DNA of 64,000 nucleotides, taken from the NCBI GenBank assembly GCA_963850195.1, contig CAWKKD010000005.1, forward strand, positions 248,001 to 312,000, read 5' to 3'. This DNA comes from Actinoallomurus sp963850195. Lineage in GTDB: Bacteria; Actinomycetota; Actinomycetes; Streptosporangiales; Streptosporangiaceae. Of the stretch, positions 1-34,300 are shown piece by piece. The position numbers and the translations under genes are program-made. Under the pieces are notes generated by a model. The model was not told where the DNA came from. It made no database searches and saw only the letters and a program-made list of their open reading frames with translations. Numbering within the stretch: position 1 is the first letter of the stretch; each line of letters starts with the position of its first letter.

Positions 1-3000
1 CTCGACCGCGTCGGCGGAGGCGTGGCCCAGGACGGAGGCGGCCTCGGTACGGATGAGGTCGATCAGGATGCGGTCCTGCTCGCCACGGGCCAGACCGGTC
101 AGGCGCTCGGCCAGACCGGACGCGGTCGAGGCGGCCGGAGCCGGGGCCGCCAGCGCCTGGCGTACCTCCGGCAACGCCTCGATGAGCGGGCTGGGACGGC
201 GCAGGGTGAACGTGGGAGCGAACCGCTGCCAGTCGACGTCGGCGACCGCGACCACGGACTCGCCGCCGTCGATCGCCTGGGCCATCGCGCGGATGCCCAG
301 CTCGGGATCCATCAGGCGCAGGCCGTAGCGCTGCAGGTGCTCGCCGGCCGTACCGGCGCCCATTCCGGCGCCGCCCCACAGGCCCCAGGCCAGTGAGGTA
401 CCGACCAGCCCACGGGAGCGACGGTCCTCGACCAGAGTGTCGAGGAACGCGTTCGCGGCGGCGTACCCGGGCTGCAGGCCGCTGCCCCAGATCGCCGACA
501 CCGACGAGAACACCACGAACGCGTCCAGGTCCATGGCCTGTGTCAGCTCATCGAGCACGACCGCGCCGGCGGTCTTCACCGCCGAGACGCGCTCCAGATC
601 GGCCGGCGTGAACTCGTGGATCGCCTTGGCCTCACCGACACCTGCCGCGTGGACCACCGAACTCAGCGGCGGACCGTCCACCTCGACGCGGGCCAGCAAC
701 GCCGCCACCGCGGCTCGATCCGCGGTGTCGCAGGCGATCACGTCCACCCGCGTACCCGCGGCCGCCAGCCGTGCGGCCAGCAGACCGGCACCCGCGGCGC
801 CGGGACCGGACCGGCTGGTCAGGATCACGCGCTGAGCGCCGCGCCCGGCCGCCCACTCCGCGACCTGGCCGCCGATTCCACCGGTGCCGCCGGTGACCAG
901 TACGGTCCCGCGCGGCGTCCAGGAGGTCCCCGGACGCGGAAGGGCCAGCCGGACCAGGCGGCGACCCATGACGCCGCTCGTACGGATCGCGACCTGGTCC
1001 TCACCGATGCCGGACAGCACCGCGCACAGACGTGCCGCGGTCCGGTCGTCCCAGGACAGCGGCAGGTCGATCAGGCCGCCCCAGCGCTCGGGGTGCTCAA
1101 GCCCCGCGACCCGGCCCAGACCCCACACCTGGGACGGCACCGGGTCCGCGGCCGCGTCGCCCAAGCCCGTCGAGACGGCGCCCTGGGTGACCGCCCACAG
1201 CGGAGCGGCGACACCCGCGTCGCCGAGGGCCTGCACCAGCGCCAGGGTCCCGGCCACCGGGTCCTCGCCGAGGGCCAGCAGCGACACCACGCCGGCCACA
1301 TCGCGCAGTTCGGTCAGGCGCCCGGCCAGAACGGCACGGTCAGCCTCGGCGACCTCCAGGACGGTGGTCTCGGCGCCGCGCTCGGTCAGTGCCTGGACGT
1401 ACCGTTGTGCCCGGGCCTCGTCCGGGGTGACCAGGAGCCAGGTGCCGGACAGGACCGCCGAGCCCGGGTCGGGTACCTGCGCCCAGGAGATGCCGTACCG
1501 CCAGTCGGCGACAGCCGAGTCCTCCCGCGAACGCTGCCGCCACGCTGCCAGCGCGGGCAGGAACTCACTCAGCCGGTCGTCCTCGACGGCGAGCGTCTCG
1601 GCGACCTGCCGCACGTCACCGTCTTCGACCGCGGCCCAGAACTCCGCGTCCGCTCCGTCGACGCTCGCGGGAGCGGTGACGGACTCGCCGGGCTCCGGCC
1701 AGAAGCGCTGATGCTGGAACGCGTAGGTGGGCAGCTCGACCCGCTGCCCGCCCGCGAACACCGCCGGCCAGTCCACCGACCCGCCGGCCACATGGATCCG
1801 GCCCAGCGCCTCGAACACCGCGATGTCCGCCGAGGCCTTCGGCCGCGCCACCGGTACGAACACCCCGTCGGCGACCGTGGCGGGGCCCAGGCCGGACAGG
1901 GTCCCGTCCGGCCCGATCTCCACGAAGACCTCGACGCCACGGGCTGAGAGCCCGGACACCGCGTCGGCGAACCGCACCGCACCGCGTGCCTGCTCGACCC
2001 AGTAGGACGGGCCGAACTCCTCCAGCACCTCACCGGTCGTCCCGCACGCCCACGGCAGTTGCGGCGTCCGGTGCTCCAGGCCCGATGCCACGCGCTCCAG
2101 CTCGCCCAGGACCGGGTCCATCAGGTGGGAATGGAACGCGTGCGAGACCCGCAACCTGCGCACCCGCGCCCCACTCGACCGCCACTTCTCGGCCACGGCC
2201 TCGACGGCCTCGGCGTCTCCCGACAGCACCGTCGCGGCCGGGCCGTTCACCGCCGCGACCGACACTCCCTCGACACCGTCGATCGAGGCCAGCACCTCGG
2301 GCTCCGGCGCGGCGATCGCCCACATCGCACCGCCCTCGGGCAACCCCTGCATCAGCCGTGCGCGCGCCGCGACCAGCCGCGCCGCGTCCTCGAGCGACAG
2401 CACCCCGGCCGCCCACGCCGCCGCCACCTCACCCACCGAGTGACCCGCCACCGCGCTCGGCGAAACCCCGGCCGCCTTCAACAGCGACACCACACCGACC
2501 TGGTACGCGAACAGCCCCGACTGCGCGAACACCGTCGCGTCCGCACCGAGGTCGGGCTCGGTGCGTCCCAGCACCACATCACGTACCGGAAGGCCCAGCT
2601 CGGCCTCCAGCAACCCGCACACCCGATCGAAGACCTCCGCGAACACCGGACTGGCCGCGTACAACCCCGCGCCCATCCCCGCCCGCTGCGACCCCTGACC
2701 CGAGAACACGAAGCCCACTCGCGCCGAATCGCGCACCAGCCCCGACACCACACCGGCCGACCGCTGCCCCGTCGCGACGGCCGCGAGACCCGTGGCCAGC
2801 TGCTCCCGCTCCGAACCGATGACCACCGCGCGGTGCTCGAAGGTCGAACGGGTCGTGGCCAGCGACCACGCCACGTTCCCCACGTCAAGCCCCGGGTCGG
2901 CCAGCGCGAACTCCCGCACCCGGCCCGCCTGACCCACCAGACCCTCGGCGGTACGGCCCGAGACCAGCCACGCCGACAGGTCGGAGCCCGACAGCACCGG

Positions 3001-4434
3001 CGCGGCCGGCTCCTCGTCGGTCTCCGTGTCGGTGACGCCCGCGTCGAGCGGCGGAGCCTCTTCGAGGATGATGTGCCCGTTGGTGCCGCTGATCCCGAAC
3101 GCCGACACGCCCGCACGCCGGGGGCGGTCGCTCGCCGGCCAGTCCCGCTGCTCGGTCAGCAGCCGTACGGTGTCGGCGGACCAGTCCACGTGCGGGGAGG
3201 GCTCGTCGGCGTACAGCGTCGCCGGAAGGGCACCGTGCTGGAGGGCCAGCACCATCTTGATGATCCCCGCCGCGCCTGCGGCCTGCTGCGCGTGCCCGAT
3301 GTTCGACTTGACGGAACCCAGCCACAGCGGCCGGTCCGCGGGCCGATCCTGACCGTAGGTCGCGATCAGCGCCTGCGCCTCGATCGGGTCGCCGAGACTC
3401 GTACCGGTGCCGTGCGCCTCGACGGCGTCCACGTCCGCGGGCGACAGCCCTGCGTTGGCGAGGGCGGCCTTGATGACCCGCTGCTGCGACGGGCCGTTCG
3501 GCGCGGTCAGGCCGTTCGACGCGCCGTCCTGGTTGATCGCACTGCCACGGATCACCGCGAGGATGTTGTGGCCGTTGCGCTGCGCGTCGGACAGGCGCTC
3601 CAGCAGCACCATGCCGGCGCCTTCGGCGATGCCCATACCGTCGGCGGCGGCCGAGAACGCCTTGCAACGACCGTCGGCGGCGAGCACCCGCTGGCGGGAG
3701 AAGCCGACGAACTCCCCCGGGTCGGCGATCACCATGACGCCGCCGGCGAGGGCCATCGAGCACTCGTCCGACCGCAGCGCCTGCGCCGCCAGGTGCAGCG
3801 CGACCAGCGCGGACGAACACGCCGTGTCCACCGTCACCGCCGGGCCCTCCAGGCCCAGGGTGTAGGAGATACGGCCCGACAGAACACTGCCCACGTTCCC
3901 CGTGATCAGGTGGCCCTCGGCGCCTTCCACGCCCATGACCTGGCCGGCGTACCCCGACGGAGCAGCCCCGGCGAACACCCCGACCTCGGACCCCGTCAAC
4001 GACTCCGGGTCGATCCCGGCCCGCTCCAGCGCCTCCCAGGAGACCTCCAGCAGCATCCGCTGCTGCGGGTCCATCGCCAGAGCCTCGCGCGGCGAGATTC
4101 CGAAGAACCCCGCATCGAACTCGGACGCCGCGTGGACGAAGCCACCCTCCTGCACGTACGACGTGCCGGGGTTGTCGGGGTCCGGATCGAAGAGCCCGGT
4201 CATGTCCCAGCCGCGGTCGGTCGGGAACCCCGACACCGCGTCGCCACCGGACGAAAGCAGCTCCCACAGCTGCTCCGGAGAAGTAACGCCACCCGGGAAC
4301 CGGCACCCCATGCCGACGACCGCGATCGGCTCACGATCGCGTTCCCGTGCCTCCTTCAGCAGCTCACGAGTGTGACGCAGCTTGCCGGTGACCTGCTTGA
4401 GGTACTCAAGCAGCTTCTTCTCCTCGTTCTCCAT
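1..4434 (-). CDS. Type I modular PKS E, module M11 (KS-AT-KR-ACP), 3' end outside the window
   Basis: This is the start of the last PKS gene in the operon and is open for 1478 codons to the window edge. The ATG at 4434 has a GAGGG-containing stretch about 10 nt upstream and begins a typical N-terminal docking coiled coil (MENEEKKLLEYLKQVTGKL). Domains in order are the KS with catalytic Cys206 (TACSSALV), the AT with Ser666 in GHSVGE and a HAFH motif (both malonyl-CoA signatures), a KR with a GGTGGIG nucleotide fold and catalytic Tyr1324, and the start of an ACP cut by position 1. There is no DH or ER between AT and KR. The KR has Trp eight residues before Tyr and Gln three before it, which predicts type A1. 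Expected action is addition of an acetate unit and reduction to a hydroxyl. It probably takes the chain from PKS D, whose gene ends 42 nt upstream. The AT is very close in DNA to that of M3. Confidence 0.95.
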   Translation of the reverse strand, partial: MENEEKKLLEYLKQVTGKLRHTRELLKEARERDREPIAVVGMGCRFPGGVTSPEQLWELLSSGGDAVSGFPTDRGWDMTGLFDPDPDNPGTSYVQEGGFVHAASEFDAGFFGISPREALAMDPQQRMLLEVSWEALERAGIDPESLTGSEVGVFAGAAPSGYAGQVMGVEGAEGHLITGNVGSVLSGRISYTLGLEGPAVTVDTACSSALVALHLAAQALRSDECSMALAGGVMVIADPGEFVGFSRQRVLAADGRCKAFSAAADGMGIAEGAGMVLLERLSDAQRNGHNILAVIRGSAINQDGASNGLTAPNGPSQQRVIKAALANAGLSPADVDAVEAHGTGTSLGDPIEAQALIATYGQDRPADRPLWLGSVKSNIGHAQQAAGAAGIIKMVLALQHGALPATLYADEPSPHVDWSADTVRLLTEQRDWPASDRPRRAGVSAFGISGTNGHIILEEAPPLDAGVTDTETDEEPAAPVLSGSDLSAWLVSGRTAEGLVGQAGRVREFALADPGLDVGNVAWSLATTRSTFEHRAVVIGSEREQLATGLAAVATGQRSAGVVSGLVRDSARVGFVFSGQGSQRAGMGAGLYAASPVFAEVFDRVCGLLEAELGLPVRDVVLGRTEPDLGADATVFAQSGLFAYQVGVVSLLKAAGVSPSAVAGHSVGEVAAAWAAGVLSLEDAARLVAARARLMQGLPEGGAMWAIAAPEPEVLASIDGVEGVSVAAVNGPAATVLSGDAEAVEAVAEKWRSSGARVRRLRVSHAFHSHLMDPVLGELERVASGLEHRTPQLPWACGTTGEVLEEFGPSYWVEQARGAVRFADAVSGLSARGVEVFVEIGPDGTLSGLGPATVADGVFVPVARPKASADIAVFEALGRIHVAGGSVDWPAVFAGGQRVELPTYAFQHQRFWPEPGESVTAPASVDGADAEFWAAVEDGDVRQVAETLAVEDDRLSEFLPALAAWRQRSREDSAVADWRYGISWAQVPDPGSAVLSGTWLLVTPDEARAQRYVQALTERGAETTVLEVAEADRAVLAGRLTELRDVAGVVSLLALGEDPVAGTLALVQALGDAGVAAPLWAVTQGAVSTGLGDAAADPVPSQVWGLGRVAGLEHPERWGGLIDLPLSWDDRTAARLCAVLSGIGEDQVAIRTSGVMGRRLVRLALPRPGTSWTPRGTVLVTGGTGGIGGQVAEWAAGRGAQRVILTSRSGPGAAGAGLLAARLAAAGTRVDVIACDTADRAAVAALLARVEVDGPPLSSVVHAAGVGEAKAIHEFTPADLERVSAVKTAGAVVLDELTQAMDLDAFVVFSSVSAIWGSGLQPGYAAANAFLDTLVEDRRSRGLVGTSLAWGLWGGAGMGAGTAGEHLQRYGLRLMDPELGIRAMAQAIDGGESVVAVADVDWQRFAPTFTLRRPSPLIEALPEVRQALAAPAPAASTASGLAERLTGLARGEQDRILIDLIRTEAASVLGHASADAVE

Positions 4435-7400
4435 CAAACCGTCACACCCTCTGGCCTTGCCTGCTCATGTGGTTTGTCAGTCGAAATCGGAAGCGTTGAG
4501 AACTTCGTCGACGATGTCGAACATCTCGGCGGCAGTCCTCTCTTCGAGATCGCGAACGGCAGGCTCACCGTCCGTGGTGCTGTGGAACCGGCTCAGCATG
4601 GCTTCGAGGCAGGCCACGATCTCGCGGCGCGTCTTCTCCTCCTGCGCGCCGGCCGCCAATGTCGAGCCGAGACGTTCCAGTTCTTCCAATGCGGACTTGT
4701 GGCCCGTGCTCTGCTCCGACAGCCCCGCGAGCAGATGGCCGGCCAGCACCGCCGGGGACGGATAGTCGAACACCGCCGTGGAGGGCAGCTTCACGCCGGT
4801 GGCGGCGTTGAGCCGGTTGCGCAGGTCGACCGCGGTCAGCGAGTCGAAGCCCATGTCGCGGAACGCCCGGCCCGACGGGATGTCCCGGGCCGAGGCGAAT
4901 CCGAGTACGGCAGCCGCGTGCGTACGTACCAGGTCGGCGACGGTCTGCTCCCGCTCGGCTGGGGACATCCCGGCCAGCCGCTTGGCCAGCTCGCCGGTCT
5001 CGTCGGATTCGCCCGTGGCCGTGGCGCGTTCGGCGGCCAGCCGCTTGACCTGCGGAAGCTCGTCCATCAGCGGCCAGGACCGCATGGCGCTGAACACCGG
5101 CGCGAACTTCGTCCAGTCCACGTCCGCGACCGCGAGGAACGTCTCGTCGTCGGCCAGAGCCTGTCCCAGCGCCGTCAGCGCGCGATCGGGCGCGAGGAAG
5201 CTCATGCCCTGCCGCACCAACCGCGCGGGGGTCACGATCCCCGGACCGTCCGGCAGGACCCCGTTGGTTCCACCCCAGTTCTCGGTGTCCCAGACACCCC
5301 ACGCCACCGAGGTCGCGGGGAGGCCGCGCGCGCGACGGCTCTGTGCCAGGGCGTCGATGAACGCGTTGCCCGCGGCGTACGAGGCGTGCTCGGCGCTGCC
5401 CCAGGTCGCTGCGATCGACGAGAAGAGCACGAACGCGTCCAGATCGAGGTCCGAGGTCAGCTCGTCCAGCCACACCGCCCCGGCCGCCTTCGCACCGAGC
5501 GCCTTGGCCAGGTCCGACGGCCCGGTGTCGGCCAGCATCGTGAGTTCGACGGTGTTGGCCGCGTGGATCACCGTCTTCAGCGGCGGCCCGTCCTCGGCGA
5601 TCCGGCTCAGCAGGGTCTCGGCGTCGGCGCGCCGCGCGACGTCGCAGGCAACGAGACTGATCTCGGTCCCGGCTCCGGCCAGCGCCGCGAGTTCCGCCGC
5701 GACCGCACCCGACACGCCGGAACGGCTGGTCAGCACCACCCGCGGGGCTCCGGCGTCGACCAGCCATCGGACCAGGTGCGGTCCGATCGCGCCGGTGCCG
5801 CCGGTGACGAGCACGGTTCCGCGTGGCGTCCACGCCTCAGGCCGGCCCGCGGCCCGGGGCGCGCCGACCAGGCGGCGGGTGAGGAGCCCGGCCGGCCGTA
5901 CGGCGACCTGGTCCTCCGCGCCGTCGGCGAGTGCCGCGCCGAAGCGGGCGGCGGTCCGGTCGTCCCAGGACGGCGGCAGGTCGATCAGGCCGCCCCAGCG
6001 GTCCGGGTGTTCGAGGCCGGCGACCCGGCCCAGACCCCACACCTGTGCCTGCACCGGATGGGTGAGCGCGTCGCCTGGACCGGTCGAGACGGCTCCCTGC
6101 GTCACCACCCAGACCGGGGCATCGATCCCGGCGTCGCCGAGCACCTGCACCAGCAGCATCGTTCCGGCCAGGCCGGTCGGCACCTGCGGGAACTCGGCGA
6201 GCGGCGTCTCGTTCAGGGCCAGGAAGGACAGCACACCGGCGTACTGCGAGCCTTCGTTGTCCTCCAGACTCTGCGCCAGCCGTTCGGCGAGGAGACCTCG
6301 GTCCGTTTCGCCCGCGCCGATCTCCAGGATCTCGACGTCGGCGCCACGGTCGATCATGGCTTGGACGCACTCGCCGGCCTGGCCGGCCTTGGCCTCTCCG
6401 GCCGTGGTCACCACCAGCCAGGTCCCGGTCAGCAGCGCGGAGGCCGGTTCGGGGACCGGCTGCCAGGACACCCGGTAGCGCCAGCCGGAGACGACCGACT
6501 CGTCGCGCGCCTGGCGGTACCACGAGGCGAGCGCGGGCACCACCTCGGCGAGGCGGGCGCCGTCGATCTCGAGGGTGTCGGCGAGCCGTTCGAGATCGCC
6601 GTCCTCGACCCTGGTCCAGAATTCCGTCTCGGCCGGAGTGGCCGCGCCGTCGCCGTTCGGCACGCCGCCGCGCTCCTGCACGACGGGCAGCGGCGGTGCC
6701 CAGAACCTCTGGTGCTGGAAGGCGTAGGTGGGCAGGTCGACCCGCTCGCCGTGGTCGAGGATCGCGGCCCAGTCGATGCGCACACCGTTGACGTGCGCCT
6801 CGGCCAGCGAGGCCAGCAGCCGCGCCGGACCACCCTCCTCGCGGCGCAACGTGCCGGTGACCAGCGACGCCTCCACTCCCGCGTCGTCGAGTGTGTCGGT
6901 GATCGCACCCGTCAGCACCGGATGCGGCGACACCTCGATGAAGGCACGGTGGCCGCCCTCCGCGAGAACACGGACCGCGCGGTCGAACTCCACCGTCGAA
7001 CGAAGGCTGGCGTACCAGTAGCCCGCGTCCAGCTCCGGGCCCTCCAGTGCCTCACCCGTCATCGCCGACACCATCGCGAACGCGGGCCGGACCGGGAATG
7101 ACCCGGCCAGAACCTTGAGGATGTCCTCTTCGAGCGCGTCGACCTGCGCACTGTGCGAGGCGTAGTCCACCGGAATCATCCGGGCCCGCACGCCCTCGCC
7201 CTCGCATACCTCGGCCAGCTCCTGCAACGCCTGCGGCTCACCGGAGACCACCGTCGCCACCGGACCGTTCACCGCCGCCACCGACACCCGATCCCCGAAA
7301 GCGGCCAGCCGCACGCGAACCAGCTCAACAGGCTCGGCGACCGACAACATGCCGCCCTTGCCCGCCAGCACCGTCAACGCGCGCGACCGCAACGCCACGA

Positions 7401-7555
7401 CCCGCGCCGAATCCTCCAGCGACAAGATCCCCGCCACACACGCCGCCGCGATCTCACCCTGCGAATGACCGACCACCGCGTCCGGAGCGACACCGGCCGC
7501 CTCCCACACCGCGGCGAGAGAGACCATCACCGCCCACAAAGCAGGCTGCACCACA

Positions 7556-28344
<20,789 letters not shown>

Positions 28345-28392
28345 CCGAACCTCACATGCTCACGAATCGGCGAAAGCGCCGGCTGGTCCTGG

Positions 28393-31300
28393 TCATGACC
28401 GCCCGAGCTCCTTGTGGATGAACTCGAAGATCTCGTCGTCCGAGGCGGACTCGATCCGCCGCGCCACCTCCTGGCCATCGGCCCGCAGGTCGTTCCACTT
28501 CGTCAAGAAGCCCTGCAGCCGCGCCGCGACCTGCTCGTGCATCTCCCCGTCCGGCTCCGCGCCCGACAGCACGGCGTCGAGCCGGTCGAGCTCGGCGACC
28601 AGCGACAGCGGCGCGACGTCACGGAACTTCTCGCCCCACAGGTAGTCGGCGAGCACTGTCGGGTTGGGCTGGTCGAACAGGAGGGTCGCCGGCAGCCGCA
28701 GCCCGGCGGCGGCGCTCAGCCGGTTGCGCAGCTCGACCGAGGTGAGGGAGTCGAAGCCGAGGTCGCTGAAGGCCCGCTCCGGCTCGACCGCGTCGGCGTC
28801 GGTGTGCCCGAGTACGACGGCGGCCTCGGAGCGAACCAGCTCGGTCAGGACTCTGATCTGCTCGGTACGGGACAGGCCTTCCAGCTGTCCGGTCAGTTCC
28901 TGGCCGGCGCCGTCGGCCGTGGACGCCTCGGCCGCGGCGACCTCCGCCAGGGCCTGCGCGACCTCCGGCAGGGCCTCGATCAAGAGGCTGCGACGGCGGA
29001 GGACGAAGGCCGGGGCGAAACGCCGCCAGTCCATGTCCGCGACGGTCAGCGTCTCCTCGCGACCGTCGATCGACTGGGCCAGCGCCTCGATCGCCGACCG
29101 CGGATCCATGACGCGGAGGCCGCGGCGCTCCATCTGCTGGGCGCCTTCCTCGTCGGTCATGCCACCGCCGCCCCACGGACCCCAGGCCACCGAGAGAGCG
29201 GCCAGGCCTCGCGCACGACGGTTCTCGGCCAACGCGTCGAGGAAGGTGTTCGCGGCGCCGTAGCTGGGCTGCAGGCCGCCGCCCCAGGTCGCGGAGATGG
29301 AGGAGAAGAGGACGAAGGCGTCCAGGTCGAGATCCTCGGTCAGCTCGTCCAGCCAGGCGGCGCCGGTCGCCTTGGCGGCGGTGACGGCCTCCTGCTGCGC
29401 GACGGTCGTCTCGGCGAGCGGGCTCGCCTGGCCCACACCTGCGGCGTGGAAGACCGAGCTGAGCGGCGGGCCGTCGGCGGCGATCCGCTCCAGCAGACCC
29501 GCGACGTCGGCGCGCCGCGCGGTGTCACACGCCACGATGGCGACGTCCGTGCCGGCGCCGGCCAGCCGCGCGGCCAGGGCCGCGGCCTCTGGTGCGACCG
29601 GTCCGGAACGGCTGGACAGCACGACGCGGGCGGCGTCACGGTCCGTCAGCCACCGGCCGACGTGTCCGCCGAGCGCTCCGGTGCCACCGGTGATCAGAGC
29701 CGTGCCACCCGGCGTCCATCGCTCGTCGCGAATCGAGACCTGCGGGGCGCGCGCCAACCGGCGGCCCATGATCCCCGCCGGCCGGATCGCGACCTGGTCC
29801 TCGCCGGTACCGGCGAGGACCGCGCACAGACGCGCGGCGGTCCGCTCGTCCCAGGACGGCGGCAGGTCGACCAGGCCGCCCCAGCGGTCGGAATGCTCCA
29901 GAGCCGCCACCCGGCCCAGACCCCAGACCTGGGCCTGCACCGGATGGGTCAGCGCGTCGCCCGGGCCGGTCGAGACCGCGCCCTGCGTCTGCACCCACAG
30001 CGGGGCGGCGACCTCGGCGTCCCCGAGTGCCTGGAGGAGCAGCAGCGTCGCGGTGACGCCACTCTGCGTCCCGCTCAGGGCCAGCAGCGACAGCACACCG
30101 GCGAACGGCGTGTCCAGGCCCGCGATGCGGCCGGCCAGCGCCGTACGGTCCAGGTTCTCGACGCCGACCTCGAGCACGACCGTCTCGGCACCGCGCTCGG
30201 TCAGCGCACGCACGCGGTCGTGAGCCGAAGCCTCATCCGGGGCGACCACGAGCCACGTACCGGACAGCACGGTCGATCCCTGGTCGGGCACCGGAGCCCA
30301 CTGGATGCGGTAACGCCAGTCCGCGGATGGTGAGCCGGCGCGGTCGCGCGGCTTCTCCGGTGCGGGCTGCAGCCAGTACCGCTGGTGCTGGAAGGCATAG
30401 GTCGGCAGGTCGACGCGGCGTCCGGCGGGCAGGATCTTGGCCCATTCGACCGCGAGCCCGGCCACGTACGCGCGGCCCAGCGAGGCGAGCAGCCCGGCGG
30501 CGCCGGGGTCCTCGCGGTTCAGCGTCCCGGCCACCAGCGAGCTCGCCGCCTCGATCGTCTCGAGGGTCTCGGTGATGGAGGTGGTGAGCACCGGCTGCGC
30601 GGACACCTCGACGAACGCCCGGTACCCCGAACCCGCAAGCTCCGTGACCGCGTCCTGGAACCGGACGGTCTCACGCACGTTCGCGAACCAGTAGCCCGCA
30701 TCCAGCTCCGCGCCGTCCATCCAGCGGTTGTGCACGGTCGAGAAGAACCCCGCCGAACCCTCCGAAGGACGAATCCGCGCCAGCTCACGCAGCAGGTCCG
30801 CCTCGACCGGATCCACCGCCGCGGAGTGCGCGACGAAGTCCTCCGAAGCGGGGACCCGCCAGCGCAGCACCTTGCGCCGCGACAGCTCCTTCTCCAGCTC
30901 CGTCAACGCGTCCGGGTCCCCGGACACCACGGTCGCCGCCGGACCGTTCACCGCGGCCACCGACAGGGCCTCGCCCCACGGCTCGAGCAGCTCGGCGACC
31001 TTGTCCGCGGGCATCACCACCGACAACATGCCGCCGGCGACGCCCAGATCCGTCAAGATCCGGCCGCGCACCGCGACCACCCGCGCGGCATCCTCCAGCG
31101 AGAGGATCCCCGCCACGCACGCCGCCGCGATCTCACCCTGCGAATGACCGACGACAGCGTCCGGGACCACTCCGGCCGCCTGCCAGACCGCGGCCAGAGA
31201 GACCATCACGGCCCACAGCGCGGGCTGCACCACGGCAGCCGACTCCAACGACGGCGCACCATCGACGCCGAGCAGGACATCGCGCAGCGACCAGTCCACG

Positions 31301-34300
31301 AACGGGGCCAACGCGGCCGCACACTCATCGAGCTTCGCCGCGAACACCGGCGAACAGGCCAGCAGCTCCCGGCCCATACCCGCCCACTGCGAACCCTGAC
31401 CAGGGAACACGAACGCCGTCCGGCCCGGACCGGATGAACCCGCGACACCCGAGACCACGTTCCCGGCGGGCTGACCCGTCGCGACGGCGGCCAGCCCCGC
31501 GGCCAGCCGCTCCCGCTCCGAGCCGATGACCACCGCACGGTGCTCAAGAGTCGAACGGGTCGTGGCCAGCGACCAGGCCACGTCCCTCGGGTCGAGTTCC
31601 GAGCCGGCCAGCGCGAACTCCCGCAGCCGGCCCGCCTGACCCACCAGTCCCGCGGCCGACCGCCCCGACACCGGCCATGCCGAGACATCGGAGCCCGACA
31701 GCACCGCCGGCGCGACCGGCTCGACCGGTTCCGCGGCCTCCTCGACGTCCTCCGGCGCCGGGGCCTCCTCCACGATGACGTGGACGTTGGTCCCGCTCAT
31801 GCCGAACGCCGACACCCCGGCGCGACGCGGCCGGTCGGCCGCCGGCCAGGGCAGCGCCTCGTTCAGCAGCCGCACGTCGCCGGCCGACCAGTCGATCTCG
31901 GGCGAGGGCTCCCCGGCGTGCAAGGTCTGCGGCATCAGCTCGTTCCGCAGGGCGAGCACCATCTTGATCACACCGGCGACACCGGCCGCCGACTGCGTGT
32001 GGCCGATGTTCGACTTCACCGAGCCCAGCCACAGCGGCCGGTCCTCCGTTCGGTCCTGCCCGTACGTCGCCAGCAGCGCCTGCGCCTCGATCGGGTCGCC
32101 CAGCGGCGTACCCGTACCGTGCGCCTCCACCACGTCCACGTCGTCGGTCGACAGGCGCGCGCTGGCCAGCGCGGCCCGGATCACCCGCTGCTGCGACGGA
32201 CCGTTCGGCGCGGTCAGACCGTTCGACGCGCCGTCCTGGTTCACCGCACTGCCACGGACGACCGCCAGTATCTGGTGGCCGTTACGCCTCGCGTCCGACA
32301 GCCGCTCCAGCAGCAGCATCCCGGCGCCCTCGCCCATGCCCATGCCGTCGGCATCGGCGGAGAACGCCTTGCACCGGCCGTCGACGGCGAGGCCGCGCTG
32401 CCGGGAGAAGGCCACGAACACGGACGGGATGGCGAGCATGGTGACGCCGCCGGCCAGCGCCAGGTCGCACTCCCCGGTCCGCAGCGCCTGGACGGCCAGG
32501 TGCAGCGCCACGAGCGACGACGAGCACGCCGTGTCCACGGTGACGGCCGGGCCCTCCAGCCCGAGGGCGTAGGAGATGCGACCGGACATCACGCTGCCCG
32601 CGTTCCCGGTCGCGAGGTGGCCTTCGATCCCGTCGACGCCGTTCAGCGCCATCTGCATTCCGAGGGAGTCGTAGCCCGAACCGGCTCCGCCGGCGAAGAC
32701 GCCGGTGGCCGAACCGCGCAACGAGGCCGGATCGAGGCCGGCCCGCTCCAGCGCCTCCCACGAGACCTCCAGCAGCATCCGCTGCTGCGGGTCCATCGCG
32801 AGGGCCTCACGCGGAGAGATCCCGAAGAACCCGGCGTCGAAGCCCGACGCCGCGTGCACGAAACCGCCCTCGCGCACGTACGAGGCACCGATCCGGTCCG
32901 GATCCGGGTCGTACAGCCCCGGGTCCCAACCACGGTCCGTCGGGAACCCCGAGATCGCGTCCCCACCGGAAGCCAGCAGCCCCCAGAGGTCCTCGGGACT
33001 GTCGACACCACCGGGGAAACGACATCCCATCGACACGATCGCCACCGGCTCGTCCACCGGCACGACCGAAGTGCCCGAGACGACCACCGCGGAATCGGCC
33101 GCCGATCCCAGCAACTCGTCCCGCAGGAATCCCGCCAGCACGACCGGCGTCGGATAGTCGAACAGCAACGTCGCGGGCAACCGCATCCCCGTCACCGTGC
33201 TCAGCCGGTTGCGCAGCTCGACCGAGGTGAGGGAGTCGAAGCCCAGGTCGCTGAAGGCCCGCTCCGGCTCGACGGCATCGGCGTCGCTGTGCCCGAGCAC
33301 GGCGCCGGCCTCGTACCGGATCAGCTCGATCACGGCTCTGATCTGCTCGGCGCGGGACAGGCCGGCCAGCCGTCCGGCCAGCGCCTGGCCGGTACCGTCA
33401 CCGGCGGACACCTCGGCCGCGGCGACCTCCGCCAGGGCCCGCGCGACCTCGGGCAGGGACTCGATCAGGGGGCTACGACGGCGCAACGTGAACGCGGGAG
33501 CCAGCCGCTCCCAATTGACGTTCGCGACGGTGAGCATCTCCTCGCCGCCGTCGAGCACCTGTGCCAGCACGCCGACCGCCAGGCCCGGGTCGAGGAGATC
33601 CAGGCCGCGGCGCTCCAGCTGGACCCTGGCCTCCGCGTCGGTCGGGCCGCCACTGGCCCACGGGCCGTAGGCGATCGATGTCGCGGCAAGGCCCCGGGCC
33701 AGGCGGTTCTCCGCCAGGGCGTCCAGGAACGCGTTGCCGGCGGCATATCCCGGCTCGAGTCCGGCGCCCCAGGTCGCGGCGATGGACGAGAACATGATGA
33801 ACGAGTCGAGATCAAGGTCCTGAGTCAGCTCGTCCAGCCACCGGGCACCGTCCACCTTGGCCGCCAGCGCCCTGGCCAGGCGCTCGACCTCCAGCCGGTC
33901 CACCGCCACGTCGTCGAACACCAGCGCGGCGTGCATCACCGTGCTGAGCGCTGGGCCGTCGGCGGCGATCCGGTCCAGCAGGCCCGCGACGTCGGCGCGC
34001 TGCGCGGTGTCGCAGGCGACGACGTCGACCCGGGTTCCGGCGGCGGCCAGCCGCGCGGCGAGGGCCGCGGCATCCGGCGCGGCGGGTCCGGAGCGGCTGG
34101 ACAGCACGACGCGGGCGGCGTCGCGCTCCGCGAGCCAGGGGCCGAGGTGTCCGCCGAGCGCTCCGGTGCCACCGGTGATCAGAACCGTGCCCCGCGGCGT
34201 CCATCGCTCGTCGCCGGTCGAGGCCTGCGGGGCGCGCACCAGGCGGCGGCCCATGACCCCAGCGGGCCGGATCGCGACCTGGTCCTCGCCGGTACCGGCG

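Noticed and set aside
2059..7101. A 1680-codon plus-strand open frame, and others as long as 2189 codons (e.g. 31540-38109, 47502-51866)
   Set aside because: They are antisense shadows of the PKS genes caused by extreme third-position GC. They are rich in Arg, His, Gln and Gly, have no family resemblance and lack ribosome sites.
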